A DNA stretch of 64,000 bases from Pholiota molesta (taxonomy: Eukaryota > Basidiomycota > Agaricomycetes > Agaricales > Strophariaceae). Positions 11,114 to 22,871 of this stretch are shown piece by piece; the stretch's first letter is position 1, and every line of letters starts with the position of its first letter. The translations under genes and the position numbers were made by a program. The notes under the pieces are model-generated. The model worked only from the letters and a program-made list of their open reading frames with translations. It made no database searches and was not told the origin of the DNA. The stretch spans positions 1 through 64,000 of the forward strand of contig JACGCK010000054.1 of the NCBI GenBank assembly GCA_014925825.1, read 5' to 3'.

Positions 11114-12114
11114 TAAGGCAGGACACGAGTATACTCGCGAGTCTCACGGATCCTTACTCGCGAGTATTGAAGTACTAAAATCTCATACTTGGATCCGTAC
11201 AAGTAGTTTCCCACGGATGACTCGGATCCGTGAGTATTTACTCACAAGTATTGGCAAGTATGCAAGTACTTGTTGCCTTACAAGTAGAGATGAGTACTTA
11301 CAGGTAAACTTGCAAGTACTTGCAAAGAGTCATGTATTAAATAAATTGTATAGACTTATAGAACTCTAAAAGTCCTTTCGAACGATGCCAAGATTGTATT
11401 TTTAGCATAAGAATTGACAAAGTTATTAATAATTTGATTTAAGTAAGTACTTTGGGGGTCTAAAAACGCTTTTACCTGCAGCTCGAACGTTAACCGCCCG
11501 TACCTTTCGCAAACTTGCACATAATTAAAAGACATGTAGATCCACAGGATAAAACTTAGACCTTAATATTTGAGCAACATTTGGCTGAGCTATAACAGTA
11601 TCTATGTTTTCTACTCTTTTTGACTACTTTAAAGACGCTTTTGCCTATGCGTCGTTTAATATAGCCATCGCCCTTTCGCAAATTGGCGTACAGTTAGATA
11701 TTTAGACTACCTTTCTAACAAGCATACGACCATAATATTTGGCTGAGAATTGATTGAGATATTACAAAATGCACTCAACCACTGCATTGGCTAGTATTTT
11801 AGTTGTTTCTCACTCATTTCTCCACCAATTTTTGTCTTCTCTGAATTATACTACCCAGATTTTACCATGTCAAATACTTCTCCGAGTCACAATTAGATAA
11901 AATTTAGCAATATGATTATTAGTGCCATAGAGAATTAAATATATTAATATCCACAAGTACTTGCACAAGTATTTGCTATCCTGGAAATCCATACTCGGAT
12001 CCGGACATACCCGTGGGAACGAGTGATCCGGATCCGCGAGTCAGTATACTTGCGAGTATTCCCACGAGTTGACTCACAGGTACCTGCAAGTAGACACTAC
12101 TCGTGTCCAGCCTT
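11114..12114. mobile_element. Non-autonomous hAT-like DNA transposon (about 1.0 kb)
   Basis: The ends form an 18-bp terminal inverted repeat with one mismatch: TAAGGCAGGACACGAGTA at the left and the complement of TAAGGCTGGACACGAGTA at the right. Both subterminal zones, roughly 11130-11330 and 11955-12100, are packed with palindromic words (ACTCGCGAGTA, GGATCCG, CAAGTACTTG). Such clusters are typical binding arrays of hAT transposases. The AT-rich interior has no transposase ORF. CGCTTAG occurs next to both ends and could be a remnant 8-bp target duplication, but three extra bases separate it from the left end, so this is not clean. Confidence 0.6.
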
Positions 12115-12441
12115 ACGCTTAGCGCCCAAGCCCCGCGGAAATTGAGCCGGATCCATGACTCTCAAATTTAGTCACATAATATGACATGTGCGTCTATCAT
12201 ATGTCCTGTACATCATAAGTGTGCAGAGAATGTTCCTTAAGCATACAGCACTTTCTCGAATATTCAGAAGTAACTGTTCATCAGACAATTAATTTGAATG
12301 GATCAGGAATGCTAGAGGTCATGCTAAGAGTACATGCAGGTAAATTAAACAGGCAATAAATACAATAGATTAGGTTATTTATGAGTCCTCCAACTTCTCT
12401 TCATTCTCAGATCCAGCTTATAATATTAACCAAGCATGGAG
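12115..12441. other. Intergenic, downstream of the F-box gene
   Basis: No ORF of note. It carries the 3' untranslated region of the minus-strand F-box gene. Confidence 0.4.
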
Positions 12442-14200
12442 TTAAGTATCAAACGGCTTCGTCCGACTCCCAATGTCCAGCAAGCGCCTCTCCGCTCCGG
12501 GCTTTAGCAGTGTATTGTTCTCCCGCATGTGTCCTTGCCCCGCAAAGCTTCTCACCGATGGCACAACATAGGCGATTGCTTTCATACATGTCCAGTTATA
12601 TGTGTGGCCCACTTTGAATTCCCATTTCATGACCGAAATGTCCGCAAGCGTCCATATCCGGTATCGCCACCTGTCATTGTCCAGATCGACAGCATAGCTG
12701 TACAGCGCTTGCGCAAAGCCATCCTGTCATAGTCCAGGAATTTAGTGGCTGAGGAACAGTGGGTGAGAAAAGGACAGCGGGAGTTACTCACAATGTTGTC
12801 ATGATTATTACTGTCCTCTACATCGGCCTGGCACCGGACAACTGTTTGCACGTCAAGAGAGAGAGAGTTGAGATCAGGACAGCTTTGGGCGATTGTATCG
12901 ATTAACTGGGGCGTCAGAAAACGCGCAAATAGCGAGAGCTTCCGCAGACGGTAGCTAGGGAACAGCCTCAGCAATATTTTGATTTCTTCCAGCGTGAGAC
13001 TACGGTCCACGAGCGTCAGGGAGGATAGATCTCTCCCAAGCCGGGCTATAGAATCGAGCATAAGGTCTGTTCCGCCGCGTGGGATAGGGATGTGGAGTCC
13101 GAGTTCTAGAGAGCGCAGACCAGGAAGACTGATGCCGCTGTATATTTGATGGTGTCCGTCCCATGTCTTGAACCCGTCGTCTAGGCGCTCTGCGCAGCAG
13201 CGTGAGTACCGCAGGCAGAGGTCTTGTAAAGTAGGGTGGTTTAACAACAGCTGTCGAAGACCACTTGGATCTGAAAGATGGACGATGTCCAAAGGCATAA
13301 TGATTGAAAGCTCTTTCAGACGAGGGAAATGGCCAAGGAGGAGGAAGTTTGTTGAAAGCGGCTGATGACCGATGGTTTTAATAGAAAGTGCTCGGAGGGT
13401 CGGGGCGAATTTGTTAATGAAGTAGGGCACCACTGTATCGCCAGGGTGTTGTCGGACACGATCACATCTTAAAGTGAGCTGCAACTCTTCGACGTGCGGC
13501 ATCGACCCGCACGATTTGACCACATCGTTCAGTTTGAAAACCTGTATATCGATTGAAAGGTGCCGTAGGTTGCGCCCAATGGCCAACCAGATTTCAGGAA
13601 AGAAAGAAACGTGCCATGCGGAGGCTTTGGAACCGTGATCGAGATACCAGTTGATCTCGAACTCATCAACGTTCTTTAGTTTGCTGACTACAGAAAGGAA
13701 CATATCCAGGCGATCCTCAGAAGACGGGAGGGGTTCCTGCGCGCCTGGAGGAGTAATATTGGGTCGAGAGAGTGACCTAGAATGTTTGAACATGCCCCCG
13801 ATCTTGTGTAAATACGGGAGCGGCCTGGGTGGAGAACGCGGGCGCTCTGCAGGGGATTCGATCTTGAGTTTCTCGTGTTCCACGGCTTTCGTGGCGTCCC
13901 TAACAGCGCTTGGCCACATTGTAAGTACGCGCACGCGCTCGCACATTAGAGGATCGTCACTGTAGTCAGTGTGCAACTGAGCATCGTCTAGCCAAGATAA
14001 TGATTGAATAAACCTCACTGCAACGTCTTCACCTTCTCCAGAAATACATGGGGGTCTCCAGTGATGAAGCTGAGCTGGCCATAGAGTTCGTTCATGATGA
14101 GGTTGAAGAAAAGTCGGCTGACTCCGATAAGCTTAAGGAGATCACCAGGCGGGAGCTGCTCGGCAATTAAGATCCAAAGCTCAGAGGGGAGCGGTTTCAT
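12442..14200 (-). CDS. F-box protein with LRR-like body
   Basis: The exons on the minus strand are 14200-14033, 13976-12792 and 12723-12442, giving 1635 nt (544 aa). The N-terminus is an F-box (LPSELWILIAEQLPPGDLLKLIGVSRLFF with NLIMNELYGQLSF). A long region of hydrophobic repeats follows (LRALSIKTIGHQPLS, LKELSIIMPLDIVH, LRSLELGLHIPI, LSSLTLVDRSLTLEEI), in the irregular LRR style of basidiomycete F-box proteins. The first intron removes the in-frame stop after KTLQ. The second ends at GACAG and opens the last exon (DGFAQALYSYAVDLDNDRWR), which reads as coding over 94 codons. F-box proteins usually bring substrates to SCF ubiquitin ligases; no substrate can be inferred. Confidence 0.8.
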
Positions 14201-15628
14201 GAATCAGCACTCAGTTACTTGATTAAGTATTCCTCCACTTCTTCTGGAATCGAAAACTCCGGAGAACGGAAATCAGCAGAATGGAAGTTAAAAGATGTAG
14301 TGTACCATAATAACCAAGCCATAACGGTTTCTTGACGGTTTCCCACTTGCTGGGATAATTTAAGAAGTTAATCAATCATCCTTCCCGGCCGACATGTTGA
14401 CAGATCTCCCTCTGACCTGCATAGGAAAGGTATGGGAAGTAAGAAGAGGTTGACGTTACAGGAGGTTACACTGTAACAGGACACAGCCGGCTAATACAAG
14501 CAGGCTGTGTAAAATATTGGTTTCCTGCCACGTGGGGCGCTACTCTGCCACTGACTGAGACTCGGATGGAATGATCCCTACTTATATATGCAATCAGGAA
14601 AACACCTCGAGCGACAAACTTTGAGTCCGAGTTCGTCGATGTTCGTCAGCATGCATGTTGTCCGTGTGGACAACGTGTAGGGATTATCAATGGGTTATGC
14701 TGATTGGACACGAAACAGTCACCAAATATTCAATGGAAGATACGTGTATCACTGTATGTTCAGCCGGCGCACTAGACCAGTTCGATGACAGTGAAACGGA
14801 GAATCGAGCTTCTTCTCCTCCCCATTCTTTGGCGGTAACAAGTCTACCGGTGCACCGTCATGTAAGGTCGAATCAAATGCTGAACTGATAATTGAACATT
14901 GTTCATTCGGGATCGAAGTTAAAAGGCTTTCACTGCCTCTATAGAGCGCACACTTGGCGCACACAGCCCTGTATACATTTGGAGAGTCTGCAACTTCATA
15001 CATTCAGAAGACCAGAAGTTCATCTAGAATTTTTGGTAAATCTTTCTTCCTTGCACCGAAAACAAGAAATACAGTCATAGCGGCTATGCACTATCACCGA
15101 AATTAAAGATTCTGTACTTCACTAATTCATTTGCAAAGCTGGGCACTTACTTAGACAAAGGACACCTTGCTTGGAATCACATCTTTGAGTGGCTTGCAAA
15201 CAAATGTCGAACTTCTGAGAGATTCCAGGATTTTGTTTCCGTCCACGGCAAACCCAAGGCAAACCCACGGCCCAGGAATAGTTCTACGCTGTGTCAATCT
15301 GGTGCCTTCTCCAGACTGTTTGTAATCACTTAACTCAAGTATTTCCAAGAGCATTCACAGCTCCCAGAATATATTGGTCATGGTTCTGCGAGGGCGATAG
15401 AATATCAGGATTTGGGTTAATGAGGGTCATGGCCTTATCGGGAAAGTTGCATTTCTGGCATATGCAGGGGCTCTTGGACAACAAAAACAAATAACGGGCT
15501 TAGCATTCAATCTGTTGAACGAGGAGAGGGTTCATATCTTCCAAAACCTAGGCGCCTTGAATACCTGCATCCTCAAATATCTCTAATCAACCCAATAACA
15601 TCCTATTTTCACTGAAAGTTCTTAGGAT
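14201..15628. other. Intergenic, no gene supported
   Basis: Several ORFs of 60-84 codons occur on both strands, but none shows domain character or a clean splice partner. This is the shared upstream region of the divergent F-box and zinc-finger genes. Confidence 0.45.
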
Positions 15629-17036
15629 ATGGCAAAAGGCTCACACAAACGTGCCAAAAACGCTCAACCAACATCTCCACCGCCGTCGGCAGCGGTTGTG
15701 TCGCCAAATTCGCCATCTGTTTCCAATTCTTCTGGTGTCGAGGATTTCTCGGATGGCGACAACCAACATCCAGAAGACGCATACGGAGCTTCTGCCTCGC
15801 GTCCAGCTTCGCCATCGCAAAATCAACCAACAGCAGAGGATGCAGAAATAGAGGACGCCATTACGTGTCAATGGGAGGAATGTGGTGTCGTATTCACCCA
15901 CTTGCCAACGTTGATTGACCATATTCATAATGGTAAGTGCTCAAATACCTGGAAATCGCCGTGGCTCAGACCGTTCTACGCGATGGAAGGAAATGCCACC
16001 TCGTTCTATTGAGATAATCTTTTCACCGGGATTGAATATTCATTCTACAGAGCATATTGGTGTGCATAAATCAAATTACACTTGCGAATGGGCAACATGT
16101 CTACGGCGAGGATTACCTCAAACTTCGCGCTTCGCGCTCATCTCCCATATTCGGTCTCACACGGGTGAAAAGCCATTCATCTGTCCACTACCAGGTCAGT
16201 CAGACCATACTACACTCCTCCTATGTACACTTACATTTCGGCGCCTTAGAGTGTGACAAGTCTTTTACACGCTCCGACGCACTTGCAAAACATATGCGGT
16301 TACAGCATAATATTTCGCCTCCTGCGCCTGGTCGAGGCGGGTCACGAAAAAGAAAACGCGCTGCGGACGACCAAACACAGGGTACTTCCACGCCAGTTGC
16401 GTCGGTAGTCGTGTCTCCTCATCCAACCTTGCCTAACGCTAGTGGTTTTATCAAATTTAAGGTCGAGCCTCAGACGCCCTCGGAAGCAGTGGAAGATGGA
16501 AACGAATACTTCTCCGTTAAAGGCAAAGGAGGCGCGGCGAATGGACGTCAGAAACGCCAACCACGTGCATCGCAGCTGCAGACTCAGACCACACCTTCTC
16601 CCCGGAATGAAGAGGAGGATGGTTACAGTACATCATCATCTGACGTTCTACCCCCAAATCTACAATCTCAATTCGACGAAAGCACGGGTCTTGTGATGGG
16701 TCGCACGCCAGCGAAGATAATGTACTTGTTGATGAAGGCGAAACACAGATATGCACTGGAACAACATGATGAACTGCAGGAGCACCTACGTGTCTTGAAA
16801 AACGAGATACAGACTGAGAAAGATATGAAGGAAGGCACTTTGGATGACCTTTTTCGACAAATGCTTGGGTAAGTCGGCACTATCTACTTGTTCTTCACGT
16901 TTTAACACACCTTTTTCCCAACAGACCGGACGCAGAGATGCTCATGTCGCCTACCGCCGCAGGGTACATGGTAGAACACCATCCTCCTGCTCCATACTTG
17001 ATCACACAAAATGGAAGTGGGCATCGAGGAAAATAG
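15629..17036 (+). CDS. Three-finger C2H2 protein, Iec1/YY1-like (INO80 complex candidate)
   Basis: Exons 15629-15932, 16051-16194, 16250-16868 and 16925-17036 total 1179 nt (392 aa). A Ser/Pro-rich N-terminus leads into three C2H2 fingers: CQWEECGVVF with HIHNEH, then CEWATCLRRG with HIRSH and a TGEKPF linker, then CPLPECDKSFTRSDALAKH. A basic PGRGGSRKRKRA patch, a low-complexity region and a C-terminal helix (MYLLMKAKHRYALEQHDELQ) follow. The tight three-finger order and the helical tail resemble the fungal Iec1 subunit of the INO80 chromatin remodeller, whose animal counterpart is YY1; this is a judgement from memory of the family. Introns 1 and 2 are both phase 1, one before the second finger and one inside the third. 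The gene is followed 336 bp later by a partial paralogue. Confidence 0.75.
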
Positions 17037-17372
17037 GTTTTTTCTCTCTCTCTCGGTTATTTATCGCTGTAATCTACTGTCATTTCTCCTCTGAGATTGT
17101 ATTATAGAAACCAGACGGTGAGCATCCTATAATCCCCTTACAGTTATTCGAATGCTGAAACTGATTCTCGACTTGCGCAGGCATGTGCCCATAATTAATA
17201 AATTCGATCTCCTGATCGGTTACATCCTCACGTTCATGATGATGAAAGGCACGTTCAGGGAGATAAGATAGCTCTATAAAGGATCGACGTGATTGTTCGA
17301 TGTTCATATCCATAACCAGCAACCCAGGACCCCTTGCCCCCTTTCTATCATTTAGCCATTCACCCCTTAGCA
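17037..17372. other. Spacer between the tandem zinc-finger genes
   Basis: 336 bp without coding signal. It would have to hold the terminator of the upstream gene and the promoter of the finger-kinase gene. Confidence 0.5.
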
Positions 17373-19381
17373 ATGACGTCGACTCATCTGAAATCGCACC
17401 GACATGAATATACCTCAGCATCCAAAGCAACCTTCAAATGCAAATGGGGACACTGTGAGGTAGATTTAACGAATTCAAAACGTAGTTTTTACCGTCATAT
17501 TCGTCAAGGTCAGTTACAGACTTCTGCTAAATTGCTGATTTTCTCATCCTCTTCCCTGTTATAGACCATCTCGATGGCTTTGAACCCGCTCACACATGTG
17601 AATGGATATCGTGTTCTAAGGGAGGGTTTGTTTTCCCCTCGCAAACGGCCTTGATATCGCACATCCAGTCAGAGCACACTAAGGCGAAATATTTGTGGTG
17701 TTCACAACCAGGCAAGTTGGCCGTCAGATAACATGCTCGCACAAAGGAAATTGAAAATACACGCGTAGGATGTGATCTTTACTTCAAACACAACGCAGCA
17801 CTGAACCACCATCACCACCGGTGTCACGAGAAAACTTTATTTTTGAAGTCAGCCTCGTTCATTCCCTCCCGGGCTCGAAGCGCTTCAGAATCCTCTTTGC
17901 ATGACCCTAACCCGAAGGGTCCAGAATCCCGACTGCGTGTTGTGCCCTTTTTGAACATGAGAAATCTCTATACAGGAACGGGTAGTTACGAAACATCATC
18001 GGCATTGGCAGACGAGTCATTTATGGAGGTTTGTGTTCAATTGTATCCTTTCGATATCGCTAAACTGGAGCCACACTTAATTCGCATAGGAGAATGAAGC
18101 GAAGTTCATCTTGATTACTCCCAAGTCTCCTAGTTATGCCAAGGACAACCCTTTCGCCACCGCACAGCTGAACGACCTAACTGGGAAAATCCGTAAACAA
18201 CGTCGAGTTGGAGGTGGTGGCTTTGCAGATGTGTATCTTGGGTTATGGGTAACTGATATCATATCAACAAAGGTAATTCCTCAGTAAAGTCTTGTCTGCG
18301 GCTTCCAAGCGACTGAGTGAATGCTTCTAGGTTGCTGTCAAGCAGCTTCGTTCGCATATATATAACCACGCGGATATTCCAAAGCTGGAGAAGGTACCGT
18401 CATTTGTTGCACTGTGAATATGCTACTGATGATATACTGATACATATTCGCTTGGTAGAGATTAAGAAAAGAGATGCGTATCTGGGCAAACCTCGACCAT
18501 CCCAATATTGTGTCTCTTTTTGGTATCACATCCGACTTCGGCAACTGCACTGCGATGGTTTCTCGATGGATGAATCAAGGAAAGCTGTCGGAATACCTGA
18601 AGGAAAAGGGTAATCTCAACCTTCAAGAGCGTTTGAATATTGTAATTATCAATTGTCATCTTCGCCTCAATGGTACGTGAACCTGATTAGACCCTTTATT
18701 ACAGTGTATAGCTATTGCACATGGGTTGTCATACCGTAAGTAATCTCCCAAATTTTTCTTTTGCAACTCAACTTCGTAACTTATTTGCTTTCTTCAGTCC
18801 ATTCGCAAAAGGTCATTCATGGCGACCTAACACCAGTAAGTCAAACAACCATAAAAATTATTTCTCTATCCCAACGCTGTGGATATAGGCCAATATCTTA
18901 ATGGATAGCGACGTTGCACATCTCAGCGACTTTGGGCTCTCTAATGTTATTGCCGAACTTCAGGGACCCTCATTCTTGACTTCCATGGTTGGGGGATCAG
19001 CGAGATGGATTGCACCTGAGCTATTGTTGGCCACCGACAACACCACGCCAGAACTCACCATGGCATGTGACGTGTACTCGTTTGCGAGTGTCGCGTGTTA
19101 TGTAAGTATCGAGAATCAAGCCCGAAAATCCAAGAGCTGATGACCTCTATGTATCACAGGTTGTTACAGGAATACTTCCATATGAGCACTTGAAAACTGA
19201 CATTGCGATAATCCTGGAGATATTGAAAAGCGGTGGCAAGTCCCCTTCAAGGCAGGCGCAATCGGAATTGTTGATGGATGAATTCTGGGAAATCCTTACG
19301 ATGTGTTGGGCAACAGACCGTACCACACGACCAGAAATCGACGACGTGTTACATCGTCTACAACAGCTCAAATATTTCTGA
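17373..19381 (+). CDS. C2H2 zinc-finger/protein kinase fusion
   Basis: Ten exons: 17373-17508, 17565-17711, 17769-18028, 18090-18272, 18331-18393, 18459-18641, 18705-18735, 18798-18835, 18889-19101 and 19160-19381. They total 1476 nt (491 aa). Residues 1-~120 hold three C2H2-type fingers: CKWGHC, CEWISC with ALISHIQSEH, and CSQPGCDLYF ending in HHHHRCH. A Ser-rich linker follows. Residues ~215-490 form a full kinase: GGGGFADVYLG (222-232), K246 in VAVK, E268 in LRKE, HGDLTPAN (342-349), DFG (361-363) and IAPE (388-391). HGD in place of HRD is common in the expanded TKL-like kinases of agaricomycetes. Exon 3 runs unbroken from finger 3 into the linker, so the join is not a guess across a gap. 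The second intron starts with GC (AG|GCAAGT) instead of GT. The role is unknown; a DNA-binding kinase is an inference. Confidence 0.8.
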
Positions 19382-19815
19382 CACTATTGATTCGTATTAT
19401 GGACGGTCTGAGCTACTTCAACTTATGTTTATACAGAACCTAACGTAGCTTTTGACCGCTGGGCGATGGGTACTGAGCGAGCTCTACCGTGACTGATTAT
19501 GATCGCAAATCCCTATTTTGTTTATTATATTATAATCTTGGTTGCTCACGGTCTTACTTATCTCCCGGGTGTGCTTTGCCTGTTCGTATTTCTTCTCAAC
19601 ATCCAGGATTTCATTGTCTCAATAAGCCATCATGCCTGGATATTTGTCCCAATTAGGCAGGTAGTTTTCCAATTTGGGGCACTTAGCAGGCGTTTACAAA
19701 ACTTTACATTATAGTAAGTGCTTCAATAGACTATATGCCATCACTGTTGTCGGGGGCATTGAATATGGGGAATCAACTGATATTATTTGGCAGATGTGTA
19801 AATATATTTTACTAT
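19382..19815. other. Intergenic
   Basis: Downstream of the finger-kinase gene, AT-rich, with no supported gene. A 71-codon hydrophobic ORF at 19499-19714 has no partner exons. Confidence 0.4.
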
Positions 19816-20765
19816 AGACTGTTCGAGCCTCGAGTGTCAACATGGTCCGAGAGGAAAGAGAAATGTTCTTGCTAGGCCGATTGCCTCAGACGACAACCAT
19901 GGACCCAATCCATATATTCAGAAATGTCGAGCTCGAACTTTTGATACGAACTTTGCCTTATATATTTATACCGGCGACCCTTGGTCGGACAAACCTGGGG
20001 TTGATTATTATCTCCCAATTTATAGTCGTCCCAAAAATGATAGAAGGCCTGAAAAACAGCAGGTCCCAGTTTATATGAAAACCTCAAAAGGAATATTCCA
20101 GCTTCCTAATTCTACTGCTGCTGGTACGTTCTTATTTTCGCATCAAACAACACTTTTCTATCACTCGCGAAACTATCAGACCTCCAGGAACAGCTTTCGA
20201 TAATACTGCAGTCTTTTGACAGGACTTCGATGATCCCGCTTTTGCTATTCAGAGGAAATACTCGGGGATTTTTCGCAAATCATACACACCATCACTCTCA
20301 GCACTGTCAAATGTATATACTCAAATATCCTCATCTTCCATGCAGCGTATGGCCACGCTTTCGAACCTTTCAGATGCCTTACCACTCTCAATAGCGCACT
20401 ACGCTCTCCAGTGGCTGTTATCCCCAAAATTGTCTTTTACACCTCGCGCTTCGAATACACGGAACGGGCGCTTATTCGTCGCCGGGTGTAGCCGCCTTTT
20501 GAGGACATAATTTAATTTGCAACGAAAAATTCTCTGACCTTCACCACTATTCTCGGAAACAATGGGAAGTCAATGAAGTCCTATCTGATGAGCAATCACC
20601 AGCCTTTCCAGATAATTTCCAAGCAGTACGCAGTGATACATTTTCGATATCGAGCACCATCCAAGGTACTAATTGGTCCGACTGTGATCCAGCCACCATC
20701 TTCTGCAATGCTTCGATTCGTATCAAACCAAATGTGTATGAGAGTACCAGATAAGACTACTGTCA
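19816..20765 (+). pseudogene. Decayed 3' half of a DUF6535 gene (copy 1)
   Basis: From about 19840 the reading MVREEREMFLLGRLPQT with DPIHIFRN matches residues MTREENEMFLLGRLPQT with NPIHIFRK of the intact gene at 28401. The similarity continues, out of frame, through the EEILGDFMQIIH equivalent near 20245-20290 to the final ARLRFHV region near 20690-20730. The 5' half with the membrane segments is missing. Frameshifts and stops break the frame, so this is a relic. Confidence 0.8.
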
Positions 20766-21094
20766 AGATAAGTAAACTCGAATGATTTCTGGTCGGGCCG
20801 GTCAGGTTCAGCTTGATGCTGTTTTGTCCGAACTCCGAGTTGTCGTGAACTTGATCAAAACAAAGATAATTATGTACCAGCTTTCAGCAACACCTGAAAT
20901 ACGCGCTACCACTCTTCTTAGGCGAGCGTCTACTCGACAAAAAATCCAGTCAACAACAACAGATCCAGACGATTGTCGAGCTATTTCTATACACTGGCGC
21001 CATCTGGATTGGTAATGGCATTGGAAACGCCTCCGTGAAATGCCCACTAGCCTCGGGTAGCATCCGGGCCATCTCTTCTCAGTTATCAACCACC
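20766..21094. other. Upstream region of the carrier gene
   Basis: No gene. It probably contains the carrier promoter and 5' untranslated region; a 78-codon ORF here has no domain. Confidence 0.4.
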
Positions 21095-22564
21095 ATGACG
21101 TCTGCGGAGACGCCCCCTACGAACGAGGGCGAACGCCAACCGCTGCTCAGCCGGGCCACAGACTCGGAAAGCAACGTCCAAGAACGTTTCCTCGACACGC
21201 GCGACGCGGACGCGGCTCCAGCCACACCTACAAAGACCGAAGACCTGGATAGACGAACTTACGCATTCTATGGGGCGCTTATTGTTGGTGGCATCGTTGG
21301 GCTGTCGCTGCTTATCAAAGGATTCATCGAATCTGGGGACACGCATGTGAGCAGCACTCTAATTTATACAGTCGGAGGCTTATCTTATTGCAGTTTGATC
21401 TCAGAGGCGCGCTCAAGTCAGCGCTGGGAGGAGGTTTAAGCGGGGCAGCAGGTATGAATTGAACGACTTTGAGTGCGCCTTGGGTATTGAAAGAACCGAA
21501 TTATTAGCGATGGTGTTACAGGTCCTTACGCTCATGGTGCGTGTTTCTGCAGAAGGCTATCGAAGGAATTGACTGATTATGTACCCCAGCCTCTCCGAAC
21601 GATAATGAATTACCAATACCGCTATGGAACGACTACCTCGCAAGCCACGCGCACCCTCTACGCAGACGGTGGCTGGACACGCTACTACCAAGGCCTCACC
21701 GCCGCACTCGTGCAGGGCCCCGTGTCCCGCTTCGGCGACACGGCCGCCAACGCCGGCATCTTCGCGCTGCTCAACTCCAATCCCTACATGAAGCAGTTCC
21801 CCCCCTGGTTCAAAACGGTGTTTTCTTCCTCGGCCGCGGCCGCGTTCCGTATGATCCTCACCCCGATTGACACCATCAAGACGACATTGCAGACCCAAGG
21901 CAAGCCCGGGGTGGCGATCTTGAAGGCCAGGGTACGCAGTTATGCTGAAACGTAGTGAATAATGCACATCCATGAATGACGGGGCCTTGTATAGGTTAAG
22001 AAATACGGCATCGGCACTATGTGGTACGGCGCTCTTGCCACAGCTGCTGCCACCTTCGTTGGGAACTTCCCTGTGAGTGAATTCAATTTGCTCAACGGTA
22101 ATCGCATCCGCTCATTCTTATTCTTTCTTGTAGTGGTTCGCGACCTACAACCACCTCGAGGAGAATCTCCCAAAGGGACACACCGTGCTGCAGGAGCTGT
22201 GCAGACGCGCGTTCATCGGCTTCGCCGCTTCTGTCGTCTCGGACACGGTCTCGAATTCGCTCCGCGTAATCAAGACTTATCGCCAGGTGAACGAGACGCG
22301 CATCGGGTACGCCGCCGCCGCGCGCGCGGTTATCGCTGTCGACGGCCTCGCGGGCCTCTTCGGGCGCGGACTGAAGACGCGCATCCTCGCCAATGGTTTA
22401 CAGGGCCTCATGTTCTCCGTCCTATGGAGATTCTTCCAAGACTTGTACGTATCTCCGAAAAACAGCTACGATCTCATTGACTCTATGGAAAAAGAATGGA
22501 ATGGAGTGCTAATGTACATATTTCATGCAGGTGGAATGGTAAAACAACACCGAAGGACGGCTAG
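21095..22564 (+). CDS. Mitochondrial carrier family (SLC25-type) protein
   Basis: Exons 21095-21346, 21394-21451, 21508-21536, 21590-21931, 21995-22072, 22134-22444 and 22531-22564 total 1104 nt (367 aa). After a hydrophilic leader of ~65 residues comes a hydrophobic helix (FYGALIVGGIVGLSLLI). Carrier-like repeats follow, with degenerate signature motifs: LMPLRTIMNYQY, LTPIDTIKTTLQTQG (close to the canonical PxDxxKxxxQ) and SDTVSNSLRVIKTYRQ. WYGA and GLFGRGLKTRI match the segments that follow such motifs. These proteins exchange metabolites across the inner mitochondrial membrane. The repeat signatures are partly lost, so the substrate cannot be inferred. A 29-nt micro-exon is needed to keep the frame. 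Confidence 0.75.
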
Positions 22565-22871
22565 ACTACGATACTACTTATACTTAGAGGGGAATGCATA
22601 TTGAGCCGGCTATGGGATACGGCAATGACTGGGACAAGAAACGTGCGTGCAGAGTGAAAGAATGGAGTGGGGTGTGCATGAGTGCTATAACATGGAATCA
22701 TTACCAGATCGTGAGGGAATACATATATCGATGCGACCATCTGTGGCCGTCGAAAGTGAGGGGGACCACCGTTGAGGTGGCGGCAACGGTGACCGGGTAA
22801 GAAGAGCATACGTAGTATCGGCGGATGCATGCGAATGTCTGAAGACCTCCTGTGTATATTCGGGTGTCTCT
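22565..22871. other. Intergenic between convergent genes
   Basis: 307 bp of shared 3' flank of the carrier and the F-box gene; no gene seen. Confidence 0.45.
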
